The position numbers and the translations under genes are program-made. Shown here in pieces: positions 26,425 to 35,403 of a stretch of DNA of 64,000 nt; positions within the stretch are counted from its first letter, which is position 1, and the number at the start of each line of letters is the position of its first letter. Below the pieces are notes generated by a model. The model was given only the letters and a program-made list of their open reading frames with translations. It was not told the origin of the DNA and ran no database searches. The stretch is from Hoylesella loescheii (lineage in GTDB: Bacteria > Bacteroidota > Bacteroidia > Bacteroidales > Bacteroidaceae): assembly GCA_021531755.1 (NCBI GenBank), contig JADYUK010000003.1:186001-250000 (forward strand), read 5' to 3'.

Positions 26425-26487
26425 GTAAAGACTGAGTCTTTGCGCTATAATTACTCAGTCTTTACATTGTGATTACTCAGTCTTTAC
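26425..26487. repeat. 63-bp iteron-like element, copy 1
   Basis: Three units of a 22-bp period built on ACTCAGTCTTTAC. The first unit, GTAAAGACTGAGTCTTTGC, is a near-palindrome. The whole 63 bases recur inverted at 46058-46120 with about 53 of 63 identical positions. It lies downstream of the DUF4406 gene. Confidence 0.8.
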
Positions 26488-26536
26488 AATTCAATTCAAT
26501 ATAAATGGGCAGCTCATCCAGAGCCGCCCATTATGT

Positions 26537-26646
26537 ACTTGGCTATCCTACATGGCATCCACGGCTATCCCACATGGTACCCATGGCTATCTCCGACTAT
26601 AACCATGGTTTTCTATAATGATACCCACGGTTATCTTTTGCCATGC
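26537..26646. repeat. Five-unit array with 22-bp period (CAYGGYTATC)
   Basis: CTTGGCTATC, CACGGCTATC, CATGGCTATC, CATGGTTTTC and CACGGTTATC begin at 26537, 26559, 26581, 26603 and 26625, exactly 22 bp apart. The intervening bases are degenerate but often contain ATGG and ACC. It stands 50 bp from the other 22-bp-period element at 26425-26487. Confidence 0.7.
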
Positions 26647-26695
26647 CCGGTATTACCTGCTGCATTATACTGCATTATCCCGCACTAAACCATCC

Positions 26696-27007
26696 TTATG
26701 GCTCAAGATACTCAACGGTCTTCCCGTGGGCTATGGCATACTCTATCTCAGAGCGTGTTGAGCTGCCGATGTATCCCCCGACGTTTATGACATATATACT
26801 GTCGGCCATGTCAATCTTGCGCTTGTGCATATCGTCGAGCATCTCTTTCACACCATCCTGCCACACCTCCTTGTCTCCGCTGTGGCCGAAGAGACCTACG
26901 GATATGACAATATTGCCTTGAAGGCTGAGACGCTTCTGCGTTTCGATAAACTCGTCTTTGAAACGTGTGCTGCCACAGAGAGTTATGACTTTATATCTGC
27001 CTACCAT
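26696..27007 (-). CDS. DUF4406 / nucleoside 2-deoxyribosyltransferase-like protein
   Basis: 103 residues. The Rossmann-like start KVITLCGSTRFKDEF and the C-terminal GSSTRSEIEYAIAHGKTVEY match the deoxyribosyltransferase-like fold (CGST phosphate loop; Ser/Glu of the active-site region). Proteins this short usually form dimers or larger assemblies. A role in nucleotide salvage or as a sanitising hydrolase is possible but not shown. It stands alone, 60 bases from surE, which acts on nucleotides. Confidence 0.75.
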   Translation of the reverse strand: MVGRYKVITLCGSTRFKDEFIETQKRLSLQGNIVISVGLFGHSGDKEVWQDGVKEMLDDMHKRKIDMADSIYVINVGGYIGSSTRSEIEYAIAHGKTVEYLEP

Positions 27008-27067
27008 GATATCGCTGTGATTTATACGGGTTTCTGGTTCTTGTGATTAGTTGAGTTACGATAAGCT

Positions 27068-27871
27068 TCAGTCTTGTCCCTGCCCTGTGACGATGCCCTG
27101 GAGCCTCTCCTCCATGGCGTAGGCCGTCATGTCGTTGGTGCATGGAGTGACGGCCACATAACCGTTGGCGAGGGCCCAGGCGTCGGTGTCCTCCGCCTCA
27201 GGCTCGTAGTTGCGGTAGTAACCCTTCAGTATATACCTCTGTCGTCCGCTCTCGTCTATATCGCCCTCTATCTTCTCCACCTCGTTATGCCATCCTCCCT
27301 GTGCCATGCGGCATATCCTCACACCCCGCAAGTCACTGGCTGTCCCCGCTTTAGGGACATTGACATTCAGGCATACACCCTTTGGAAGACCGTCCATGAG
27401 GACATGACGGCAGACACGCCGCACTATATCCTCCATCGGGCGGAAGTCAGCGTCAGCATCATAGTCGCAGAGGGAGAAAGCCACCGACGGGACACCCTTT
27501 ATCGTCCCCTCGAAGGCTATGCCCATCGTCCCGCTATAGTGAGCGTTGGTCGATGCGTTGTCCCCATGGTTTATTCCGCCGATGACGAGCGACGGCTTGC
27601 GGGGGCATAGCAGCGCGAAAGCCATCTTGACGCAGTCGACAGGTGTGCCGTTGCATGAATACCATGTCACATCGCCACCGCTATGCTGTGGCGCGGAGAA
27701 GGGGGTGAGTGTCAGCGGGGTGAGCGAGAAAGCGCGTGAGCGGCCGGAGCGTGGGCCGTCGGGGGCGCAGACGATGACTGTGCCGAGAGGGCTCACCATG
27801 CGGACAAGCTCAGTGATGCCCTTGGCTGTTATGCCGTCGTCGTTTGAGATGAGTATTAAAGGCTTTTCCAT
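27068..27871 (-). CDS. surE: 5'/3'-nucleotidase SurE
   Basis: 267 residues from MEKPLILISNDDG; the metal-binding DD is at the very N-terminus, as in all SurE proteins, so a longer in-frame upstream start (28012) is rejected. Other motifs: DGPRSGRSRAFSLT, the TPVDCVKMA segment and GINHGDNASTNAHYSGTMG, the active-site loop. SurE dephosphorylates nucleoside monophosphates and short polyphosphates in stationary phase or stress. It is divergent from parA with a shared intergenic region. Confidence 0.95.
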   Translation of the reverse strand: MEKPLILISNDDGITAKGITELVRMVSPLGTVIVCAPDGPRSGRSRAFSLTPLTLTPFSAPQHSGGDVTWYSCNGTPVDCVKMAFALLCPRKPSLVIGGINHGDNASTNAHYSGTMGIAFEGTIKGVPSVAFSLCDYDADADFRPMEDIVRRVCRHVLMDGLPKGVCLNVNVPKAGTASDLRGVRICRMAQGGWHNEVEKIEGDIDESGRQRYILKGYYRNYEPEAEDTDAWALANGYVAVTPCTNDMTAYAMEERLQGIVTGQGQD

Positions 27872-28100
27872 AATCTTGTGTTTCGTTCTTTCTGATACAG
27901 TGGTCAGGGGTGGAGAGGGGGCTCTGTGGGGGCGCCATAGGGGTATGGCCGTAGGGTCTGTGTGGCAGGGATGCGGGGCTTTACGGCCAGGGATGTCCGT
28001 GGGCGAGGCCATGGATGATGCCTGCCGTATGATGCAACGAATTGAGGAAAAGTGGGTTGCACGACACAGGCCGATGGCTTCGACGTCCTTAATTTTACTG

Positions 28101-28158
28101 CAAAAGTAGTAAAAAAAAGTTTATTATTAGAATATCTCAAAAAAAATGAGTAATTTTG
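28101..28158. promoter_or_regulatory. Divergent promoters between surE and parA
   Basis: Minus strand: TACTTTTG at 28101-28108 (surE). Plus strand: TAATTTTG at 28151-28158 (parA), start about 28165, 29 bases before the ATG. Both lack a clear TTTG at -33 but lie in AT-rich DNA. Confidence 0.5.
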
Positions 28159-28193
28159 TAGCCAAATATACATTATAAAGCAATTCAGTAACA

Positions 28194-28964
28194 ATGGGAA
28201 AGATAATTGCACTTGCCAACCAGAAAGGCGGTGTCGGCAAGACAACAACGACGATAAACCTTGCCGCGTCGCTCGCCACTATGGAGAAGTCGGTTCTCGT
28301 TATCGATGCCGACCCTCAGGCGAATGCCTCCAGCGGACTCGGTGTCGACATACAGCAGCTCGAATGCTCCATATACGAGTGTATCGTCAATGGTTCCGAC
28401 ATACATGAGGCTATCTATACCACAGACATTGACGGGCTGGATATCGTGGCAAGCCATATTAACCTTGTTGGAGCAGAGATAGAGATGCTTGAGTTTGACA
28501 ACAGGGAGAATGTCCTGAAGAGAATGCTCGACCCCGTACGCAGCGAGTATGACTATATCCTCATCGACTGCTCCCCGTCGCTCGGCCTCATAACCGTCAA
28601 CGCGCTCACAGCGGCAGACTCTGTCATCATACCCGTACAGTGTGAGTACTTCGCTCTTGAGGGCATCAGCAAGCTGCTAAATACAATCAAGATAATCAAG
28701 TCGAAACTCAACCCGAGGCTCGAGATAGAGGGATTCCTCCTGACAATGTATGACAGCCGCCTCAGACTCGCCAACCAGATATACGACGAGGTGAAGAGAC
28801 ACTTCCAGGAGCTGGTGTTCAAAACCGTCATACAGCGCAATGTGAAACTCTCCGAGGCACCAAGCCACGGCATACCGGCAATATTATACGACGCCGAGTC
28901 GAACGGTGCGAAGAACCATCTCGCCCTCGCCAAGGAAATAATAAGCCGCGAGAACAACGCCTGA
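28194..28964 (+). CDS. parA: Chromosome partitioning ATPase ParA (Soj)
   Basis: 256 residues, the usual chromosomal length. The deviant Walker A KGGVGKTTTTINLAASLA starts at residue 10, Walker A' is VLVIDADPQANAS, and Walker B is YDYILIDCSPSLG. It binds DNA non-specifically in its ATP form and moves ParB-parS complexes, segregating replication origins. It lies upstream of parB, separated by an unusual 333-bp spacer with a hairpin. No parS-like TGTTTCACGTGAAACA was seen in the window. Confidence 0.96.
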   Translation: MGKIIALANQKGGVGKTTTTINLAASLATMEKSVLVIDADPQANASSGLGVDIQQLECSIYECIVNGSDIHEAIYTTDIDGLDIVASHINLVGAEIEMLEFDNRENVLKRMLDPVRSEYDYILIDCSPSLGLITVNALTAADSVIIPVQCEYFALEGISKLLNTIKIIKSKLNPRLEIEGFLLTMYDSRLRLANQIYDEVKRHFQELVFKTVIQRNVKLSEAPSHGIPAILYDAESNGAKNHLALAKEIISRENNA

Positions 28965-29297
28965 GGACAGCGCAGCGGGCCGGAAGGGCCTGTGACATAT
29001 GCGGGAGAACCCCATGGGACGCTCCACCGGCTGACAGCATGGGCATGCGTATGACCTGAGGACAGGCATGACAAGCCACAAGAGAGACATGGCGTGCCTG
29101 TCTTGATGTCATGTGCCAGAGTGCGGACGGGAAAGGCCAAAGCAGACGGGGGACAACCCCAGTCATATGCCCATGCCGCCATGCCATGATGATGCGGGCG
29201 GGACAGGATGCGCCAGAGGGACAACGGGAAACATGATGCGGGCATAGACAATGGCGGACAAGAACCTCAAGAACACGTAACAAGAAGAACAACAACA
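28965..29297 (+). other. Spacer between parA and parB with a hairpin
   Basis: No gene seen. GACAGGCA (29061-29068) pairs with TGCCTGTC (29095-29102), and TGACA/TGTCA lies just inside and outside the stem, giving a possible partial terminator between parA and parB. The rest is GC-rich without a promoter match. Confidence 0.4.
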
Positions 29298-30200
29298 ATG
29301 GCAGTAAGAAAGAAATTCAATACACTCGGACGCGGACTCGATGACCTCGGACAAGGACTCGGAGCCCTCATATCGACAGACAATGTGCAGACAGGAGGCT
29401 CGTCGACCATGAACGAGATACCCCTCTCGCAGATAGAGCGCAACCCTAACCAGCCACGCCGCGAGTTTGACGAGGAAGCCCTGCAGGAACTGGCCAACAG
29501 TATAAGGGAGATAGGCATAGTCCAGCCCATAACACTAAGGCAGATAAGCGACAGCCACTACCAGATAGTGGCAGGCGAGAGACGATGGAGAGCATCACAG
29601 CTCGCAGGCCTCACAGCGATACCAGCCTATATACGCACCATCAATGACGAGAATGTCATGGAGATGGCTCTCGTAGAGAATATACAGCGAGAAGACCTCA
29701 ATGCCGTCGAGATAGCCCTCGCATACCAGCACCTCATAGACAATACGGGCATGACACAGGAGAAAGTGGCGGAGCGTGTCGGGAAGAAACGTGCCACAAT
29801 AGCCAACTTCCTCAGACTGCTGAAACTGCCAGCGCAGGTGCAGATGGCACTCCAGAAGAAGGAAATCGATATGGGACACGCACGCGCACTGCTCGCCCTC
29901 GACGACCCGAAGCTCCAGATAAAGATGTTCAAGGAGATTGTCAAGAACGAGTACTCTGTGCGTAAGGTGGAGGAAATCATACAGCAGCTGAAGGCCGGAG
30001 ACAGCGTCGACGTGGGGAAGAAAAAGCTCAAGGCTGAGACACAACTGCCAGAGTACTACGAGAACGCAAGGCAGAGAATGGCCGAGGTGACAGGACAGAA
30101 AGTCAGACTGACCATGAACGCTGCCGGGAAAGGGAAAATCTCAATACCATTCGCCAGCCAGGAGGAGCTCGAGAGAATCCTGCAGACCATAAAGGGATGA
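29298..30200 (+). CDS. parB: Chromosome partitioning protein ParB (Spo0J)
   Basis: 300 residues from MAVRKKFNTLGRGLDDL, which matches the typical conserved N-terminus; in-frame ATG 29208 lies in non-conserved spacer. The ParB/Sulfiredoxin CTPase domain has IPLSQIERNPNQPRREFDE and the GERRWRAS motif. The central HTH (TQEKVAERVGKKRATIANFL) binds parS, and a C-terminal dimerisation part follows. It loads condensin and is moved by ParA. Confidence 0.95.
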   Translation: MAVRKKFNTLGRGLDDLGQGLGALISTDNVQTGGSSTMNEIPLSQIERNPNQPRREFDEEALQELANSIREIGIVQPITLRQISDSHYQIVAGERRWRASQLAGLTAIPAYIRTINDENVMEMALVENIQREDLNAVEIALAYQHLIDNTGMTQEKVAERVGKKRATIANFLRLLKLPAQVQMALQKKEIDMGHARALLALDDPKLQIKMFKEIVKNEYSVRKVEEIIQQLKAGDSVDVGKKKLKAETQLPEYYENARQRMAEVTGQKVRLTMNAAGKGKISIPFASQEELERILQTIKG

Positions 30201-30392
30201 CAGGAGCCACACCGCCGTGACATGGAGGGTGACAACATTTCCCGACACCAATACCTGGAACAGAAACGCCTGACGCAGACAACAAGAAGCCCTGGATGGG
30301 AGCTCCGTATGCCCGAGGGAAAAGGGGCATAGGCCCATGCACAGAGACAAGAAACACGGAATAGAAAACAGCACACCCCTGAGACAACGAAA

Positions 30393-31115
30393 TTGAACAG
30401 GAAAATACTCTTTACCATAATGCTCCTCCTATCAGCTGCCGTGCCCGACGCGACAGCCCAGGAACCTGTTGACACCACATTCAAGCACATAGAGGCCGTC
30501 GTGGACAGCATAACAGCTATCGACGCGGAGAAGAGCATCATGGTGACAGAAAAGGAGGAGGCGAAGCCCAAGAAGGCCAGAAAAGACTGGAGCGAGTGGA
30601 GACCTGATGTGAAGAAAGCTCTCTGGATGGCTATCGTGATACCAGGAGGCGGACAGATATACAACCGCAAATACTGGAAACTGCCGATAGTCTACGGAGG
30701 ACTCGTCGGATGCATCTATGCCATGAGATGGAACGGACAGATGTACGACGACTACTCAAAGGCATACACGGACATCATGGACGATGACCCCGAGACAAAG
30801 TCGTACGAGAAGTTCCTACACCTCGGAGCAGCCATAACCGATGATAACCTTGAACACTACAAGACCCTCTTCAAGAACAGGAAGGACCGCTACCGCCGAT
30901 GGAGAGACATGAGCCTCTTCTGCATGATAGGCGTCTACGGGCTGTCGATAATAGACGCGTACGTCGATGCCTCCCTCTCACAGTTCGACATCAGCGACAA
31001 CCTGTCAATGAAAGTGACACCCGCCTTCATCGACGCCAGCGGGAAAAACATGACGGCATCACGCTCGTCACTCGCCAACGGCGGACTGGGCGTGAGATGC
31101 AGACTCTCTTTCTGA
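30393..31115 (+). CDS. DUF5683 membrane protein
   Basis: 240 residues starting at a TTG codon that gives the signal peptide MNRKILFTIMLLLSAAVPDATAQ; the next ATG (30420) would cut the signal short. Core DUF5683 features: ALWMAIVIPGGGQIYNRKYW and LPIVYGGLVGCIYAMRWN (two hydrophobic segments, about residues 68-110), then the DRYRRWRDMSLFC segment and a third helix with YVDASLSQFD. In Bacteroidales this gene is regularly found between parB and an MltD-type transglycosylase, suggesting an envelope role linked to growth; function is unknown. Confidence 0.85.
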   Translation: MNRKILFTIMLLLSAAVPDATAQEPVDTTFKHIEAVVDSITAIDAEKSIMVTEKEEAKPKKARKDWSEWRPDVKKALWMAIVIPGGGQIYNRKYWKLPIVYGGLVGCIYAMRWNGQMYDDYSKAYTDIMDDDPETKSYEKFLHLGAAITDDNLEHYKTLFKNRKDRYRRWRDMSLFCMIGVYGLSIIDAYVDASLSQFDISDNLSMKVTPAFIDASGKNMTASRSSLANGGLGVRCRLSF

Positions 31116-31166
31116 ACGATTAACAGACAATGACCCGTAAGGGAAAGAACACATATCATTAACCCG

Positions 31167-32507
31167 ATGAATATAATAAAGAAGTACATTACAGCAACAG
31201 CCATCATGGCATGCGGGGCATGCCTCAATGCCAACGCACAGGTGGTATATGTTGAAGACGAAGAAAAAGACATCATTGTAACAAACGAAGAAGGCGACGA
31301 GGAGACAATTGACCTCCCAGAGGCAATGCTCCAGAACCTTGACTCTCTGATGAACCTCTACAACGCAAAGATGTATCTGAGGCCCGACGAGTCATGCAAT
31401 ATGCGCGATGTGAACCCCTTCTTCGAGCCAGAGGTATACCAGGACAGGCTGAAGAGACTGCCGACGGTAATAGAGATGCCATACAATGACATCGTGCAGA
31501 AATTCATCGAAAGATACGCGACAAAGCTGAGACGCTCCGTGAGCCTGATGCTCGGGGCAAGCAACTTCTATATGCCACTCTTCGAGCAGGCTCTCGAGAC
31601 ATACAGCCTGCCACTCGAGCTGAAGTATCTCCCTGTCATAGAGTCAGCGCTGAACCCTACAGCCGTCTCACGTGTTGGAGCGACAGGACTATGGCAGTTC
31701 ATGATAACAACAGGACAACAGTATGGGCTGAAGGTCAACACGCTTATAGACGAGCGACGCGACCCTATGAAGGCATCATACGCAGCAGCACACTATCTCA
31801 GCGACCTCTACCGCATCTTCGGCGACTGGAACCTCGTCATTGCTGCATACAACGCCGGGCCAGACAATATCAACAAGGCCATAAGGCGTGCCGGAGGAGT
31901 GAAGGACTACTGGCAGATATACCCATACCTGCCACATGAGACACGGGGATATGTACCCGCTTTCATCGCGGCCAACTATATCATGAACTACTACTGTGAG
32001 CACAATATATGCCCGATGGTCACAACACTGCCCGTGAAGACTGACACGGTAATGGTCAGCAAGGACCTCCACCTGCAGCAGGTGGCCAACGTGCTGGGCA
32101 TAAACATAGAGCAGCTGAGGGCCATAAACCCACAGTACAGGAAGGATATCGTGAACGGATACGCCGAGCCTCTCCCGCTAAGGCTGCCACAGGAGTATGT
32201 CAACGCCTTCATTGACAGCGAGGACTCCATATATGTCAACAACCGAGACCTGCTGCTGACAAAACGCGAGACAGTCGAGGTGCCTGAGGTGAAGGCACAG
32301 ACATACACACGCTCAAGCAAGGCGAAAAGCTCCAAGAGAAGCAAGAAGGCGAGAAAGAGCCGCAGGGGAAAGAATGTCACTGTCAGACAAGGAGACACCC
32401 TCTCTGAGATAGCAGCACGTAACCACACTACCGTGGCGAAACTCAAGAAACTGAACAAAATCTCCGGAACAAACATCAGGGCCGGCAAGAAGATAAGAGT
32501 CAAATAA
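31167..32507 (+). CDS. mltD: Membrane-bound lytic transglycosylase D with LysM
   Basis: 446 residues with a signal peptide ending ACLNANAQ. The SLT domain (about residues 130-260) has the catalytic Glu in LPVIESALNP, then GATGLWQFM and VIAAYNAGP, typical of family 1 goose-lysozyme-like transglycosylases. A degenerate LysM-like segment (LHLQQVANVLGINIEQLRAI) follows, then a Ser/Lys/Arg-rich linker and a canonical C-terminal LysM (VRQGDTLSEIAARNHTTVAK). It cleaves peptidoglycan glycan strands during growth or division. Confidence 0.93.
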   Translation: MNIIKKYITATAIMACGACLNANAQVVYVEDEEKDIIVTNEEGDEETIDLPEAMLQNLDSLMNLYNAKMYLRPDESCNMRDVNPFFEPEVYQDRLKRLPTVIEMPYNDIVQKFIERYATKLRRSVSLMLGASNFYMPLFEQALETYSLPLELKYLPVIESALNPTAVSRVGATGLWQFMITTGQQYGLKVNTLIDERRDPMKASYAAAHYLSDLYRIFGDWNLVIAAYNAGPDNINKAIRRAGGVKDYWQIYPYLPHETRGYVPAFIAANYIMNYYCEHNICPMVTTLPVKTDTVMVSKDLHLQQVANVLGINIEQLRAINPQYRKDIVNGYAEPLPLRLPQEYVNAFIDSEDSIYVNNRDLLLTKRETVEVPEVKAQTYTRSSKAKSSKRSKKARKSRRGKNVTVRQGDTLSEIAARNHTTVAKLKKLNKISGTNIRAGKKIRVK

Positions 32508-32920
32508 ACCTCTCTGCAGGCGACAGCACAACGTGAGAGAGGATGGCGCATCCTTGTCATCACCATGCCCGTTGGCCCGAAGGGACCGGAACGCTACTGC
32601 CAATAACATACATGACAGTCAGAATGGAGGACGGCACTAACACTGAAAGCCCACGATGCCAGGACCAGAATGATGATGATGGCAGAGCCACACACTCTGA
32701 CAAGACAGGTGAGATGTAGCGCAGGACACTACAAGCCACAACACTAACAACGCAAACGAGACAACATAAGTGGCGTGAGCCCGACCTTTACCCTCCGTCA
32801 TACGCGCCCATACTGGCTTCAGACATGATGTCATGGTGGGGGAGAGCATCTGATTCGGGGAAGAAGGGATGAGCCACACACTGTGCCGTCATATAAACAT
32901 TATTGCCCACCTTATTATAT
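32508..32920. other. Spacer between mltD and the Rel/Spo gene
   Basis: 413 bases without a supported gene. CCTCTCT (32509-32515) and AGAGAGG (32536-32542) right after the mltD stop form a possible weak terminator. No clear promoter pair was found upstream of the next gene. Confidence 0.4.
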
Positions 32921-35272
32921 ATGGCAGACGAAATCATTAAAGACCTCAACGACGACAAGATGGTGAACGATGCCTTCCAGCAGCTCTTGGAATGCTACAT
33001 CAACTCCCCACACCGTCGGAAGGTGGATATTATCACAAAGGCATACAACTTCGCTTGTCATGCACACCGGGGCGTCAGACGGCTCTCCGGAGAGCCATAT
33101 ATCATGCACCCCCTGGCTGTCGCGCAGATAGCATGCCAGGAGATGGGGCTCGGCTCGACAAGTATATGTGCCGCTCTCCTGCACGATGTCGTCGAAGACA
33201 CTGACTATACAATAGACGATATAGAGAATATCTTCGGGCCGAAGATAGCACAGATAGTGGACGGACTGACCAAGATATCTGGCGGAATATTCGGAGACAA
33301 AGCATCGGCACAGGCCGAGAACTTCAAGAAACTGCTGCTGACAATGAGCGATGACATACGTGTCATCCTCATCAAGATATGTGATAGGCTCCACAATATG
33401 CGCACCCTGGCATCACAGCCTGCCAACAAACAGTACAAGATTGCCGGGGAGACACTGTATATATATGCTCCGCTCGCCAACCGTCTCGGACTGAACAAGA
33501 TAAAGACTGAGCTTGAAGACCTCAGCTTCAGGTATGAGCACCCCGAGGAGTATGCTGCCATATGCCGCAAACTGCAGTCGACACAGGAGACACGTGACCA
33601 GCTCTTCGCCGAGTTCACAGCGCCCATAAGGGCAGCGCTCGACCGTATGGGGGTCAACTATGTCATAAAGGCGAGGGTCAAGAGCCCATACTCCATTTGG
33701 AACAAGATGCGCAACAAGCATGTCACATTCGAGGAGATATATGACATACTCGCCGTGCGCATCATATGCACCCCGCATGTCAGGGAGGACGAGATAAACG
33801 AGTGCTTCCAGATATATGTCGCCATAAGCCAGATATATGAGGCTCACCCAGACCGCCTGCGCGACTGGCTGAACCATCCGAAGGCTAACGGATACCAGGC
33901 ACTGCACGTCACGCTCATGTCGCATACAGGACGATGGATAGAGGTGCAGATACGCTCTGACCATATGGACGAGATTGCTGAGCAGGGCTTCGCTGCCCAT
34001 TGGAAATACAAGGATGGGACAGCAACGACAGAGGACGAGAGAGACAGGGAGCTTAATGACTGGCTCAGGACAATAAAGGAGATTCTCGACGATCCGCAGC
34101 CAGATGCCATGGACTTCCTCGATGCCATAAAGCTGAACCTCTTCGCGAGCGAGATATTCGTCTTCACTCCTAAGGGAGACATAATGACAATGCCCGCTAA
34201 CAGCACAGCGCTCGATTTCGCCTACAATATCCATACATTCCTCGGGAACCATTGCATCGGGGCGAAAGTGAACCATAAACTCGTGCCGATAAGCCACAGA
34301 CTGCAGTCGGGCGACCAGGTAGAGATACTCACATCAAAAGCCCAGCATGTCTCGCCTGAATGGATAAACTTCGTCTCTACAGCCAAAGCAAGGGGGAAAA
34401 TACAGGCCCAGCTGAATAAGGAGGAGAAGGAAATACGCAGAAAAGGCGAGGAGATGCTCGCAGGATGGTTCAACCAGCATGGTATGGAGATGACCACATC
34501 GTTCATCGACAAGATGTGCGACACGTTCCAGGTACATAAGCATGAGCAGCTGTTCCTCGGCATCGGACGTAAGACAATAAAGCTGTCTGACTCTCTCTAT
34601 ACCTCGCTGACAGACAAGAAACAGAAGACAGGAGATAAGGCCGGATGGAGAAAGTTCATGCCGGCGTTCATGGGAGGTGAGAGCCGTAAGGCTAAGAAAG
34701 AGAAGAAGAGGAATGCCGGGGATGCCAATGTGACTGTCGTCGCTGACGGCTTGGGGACAGTCGATATGGTAGAGGGAACACGCCTCGACAATGACGGGAA
34801 ATTCCATGTCCTTGAGACATTCAACAAGAAGAAGCCGGTCTACATCACAGAGAATAACATACGCAGCTTCGTCTTCGACGACTGTTGTCATGCCATCCCA
34901 GGCGATGACATACTCGGATACATAGACGAGAACGGCAGAATAAAGATTCATCAGAGAGACTGTGGCATAGCCGTGAAACTGAAATCAAGCTATGGCAACA
35001 GAATTGTTGACGCCAAATGGAAGATGAGCGGGACAATGCTCTTCGAGGCGAGCATACACGTAAGGGGCATCGACCGTATAGGGCTGCTCAATGATGTGAC
35101 ACACATCTTCTCGTCAGAGCTGCAGCTGAATATCCTCAAGGTGAACATAAACTGCTCTGACGGAATATTCGATGCACACTTCTCCTTCCGTACACATGAC
35201 CGCCAGGAGGTGAACCATATCATGGACTTGCTGCTCGCACTGCCCGACCTCCAGGAGGTGGCAAGAGAGTGA
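32921..35272 (+). CDS. Bifunctional (p)ppGpp synthetase/hydrolase (Rel/SpoT)
   Basis: 783 residues from ATG 32921; an upstream in-frame TTG (32903) is less likely. Order of domains: HD hydrolase (the HLAV-type ligand region GEPYIMHPLAVAQI, then the catalytic LLHDVVEDTD), synthetase (RVKSPYSIWNKM, HPKANGYQALHVTLM, EVQIRSDHMDEIAEQGFAAH), TGS (EIFVFTPKGDIMTMP), a zinc-finger/helical part and a C-terminal ACT domain. Both catalytic centres look intact, so it can make and degrade the alarmone in the stringent response. Confidence 0.95.
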   Translation: MADEIIKDLNDDKMVNDAFQQLLECYINSPHRRKVDIITKAYNFACHAHRGVRRLSGEPYIMHPLAVAQIACQEMGLGSTSICAALLHDVVEDTDYTIDDIENIFGPKIAQIVDGLTKISGGIFGDKASAQAENFKKLLLTMSDDIRVILIKICDRLHNMRTLASQPANKQYKIAGETLYIYAPLANRLGLNKIKTELEDLSFRYEHPEEYAAICRKLQSTQETRDQLFAEFTAPIRAALDRMGVNYVIKARVKSPYSIWNKMRNKHVTFEEIYDILAVRIICTPHVREDEINECFQIYVAISQIYEAHPDRLRDWLNHPKANGYQALHVTLMSHTGRWIEVQIRSDHMDEIAEQGFAAHWKYKDGTATTEDERDRELNDWLRTIKEILDDPQPDAMDFLDAIKLNLFASEIFVFTPKGDIMTMPANSTALDFAYNIHTFLGNHCIGAKVNHKLVPISHRLQSGDQVEILTSKAQHVSPEWINFVSTAKARGKIQAQLNKEEKEIRRKGEEMLAGWFNQHGMEMTTSFIDKMCDTFQVHKHEQLFLGIGRKTIKLSDSLYTSLTDKKQKTGDKAGWRKFMPAFMGGESRKAKKEKKRNAGDANVTVVADGLGTVDMVEGTRLDNDGKFHVLETFNKKKPVYITENNIRSFVFDDCCHAIPGDDILGYIDENGRIKIHQRDCGIAVKLKSSYGNRIVDAKWKMSGTMLFEASIHVRGIDRIGLLNDVTHIFSSELQLNILKVNINCSDGIFDAHFSFRTHDRQEVNHIMDLLLALPDLQEVARE

Positions 35273-35403
35273 CAGAACCTGCCGACCAGGCTGACTGAAG
35301 AGATGCAGTCGCAGGTCATGGGCTAAAGCCAAAACCAAAAGATGGCAAATCATCCTACGCCAGAGTGCAGAAAACAATCAATAACAGAAATATAAACCGG
35401 AAC

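Noticed and set aside
28165-30200. parS sites near parA/parB
   Set aside because: No TGTTTCACGTGAAACA-like palindrome was found in the window.
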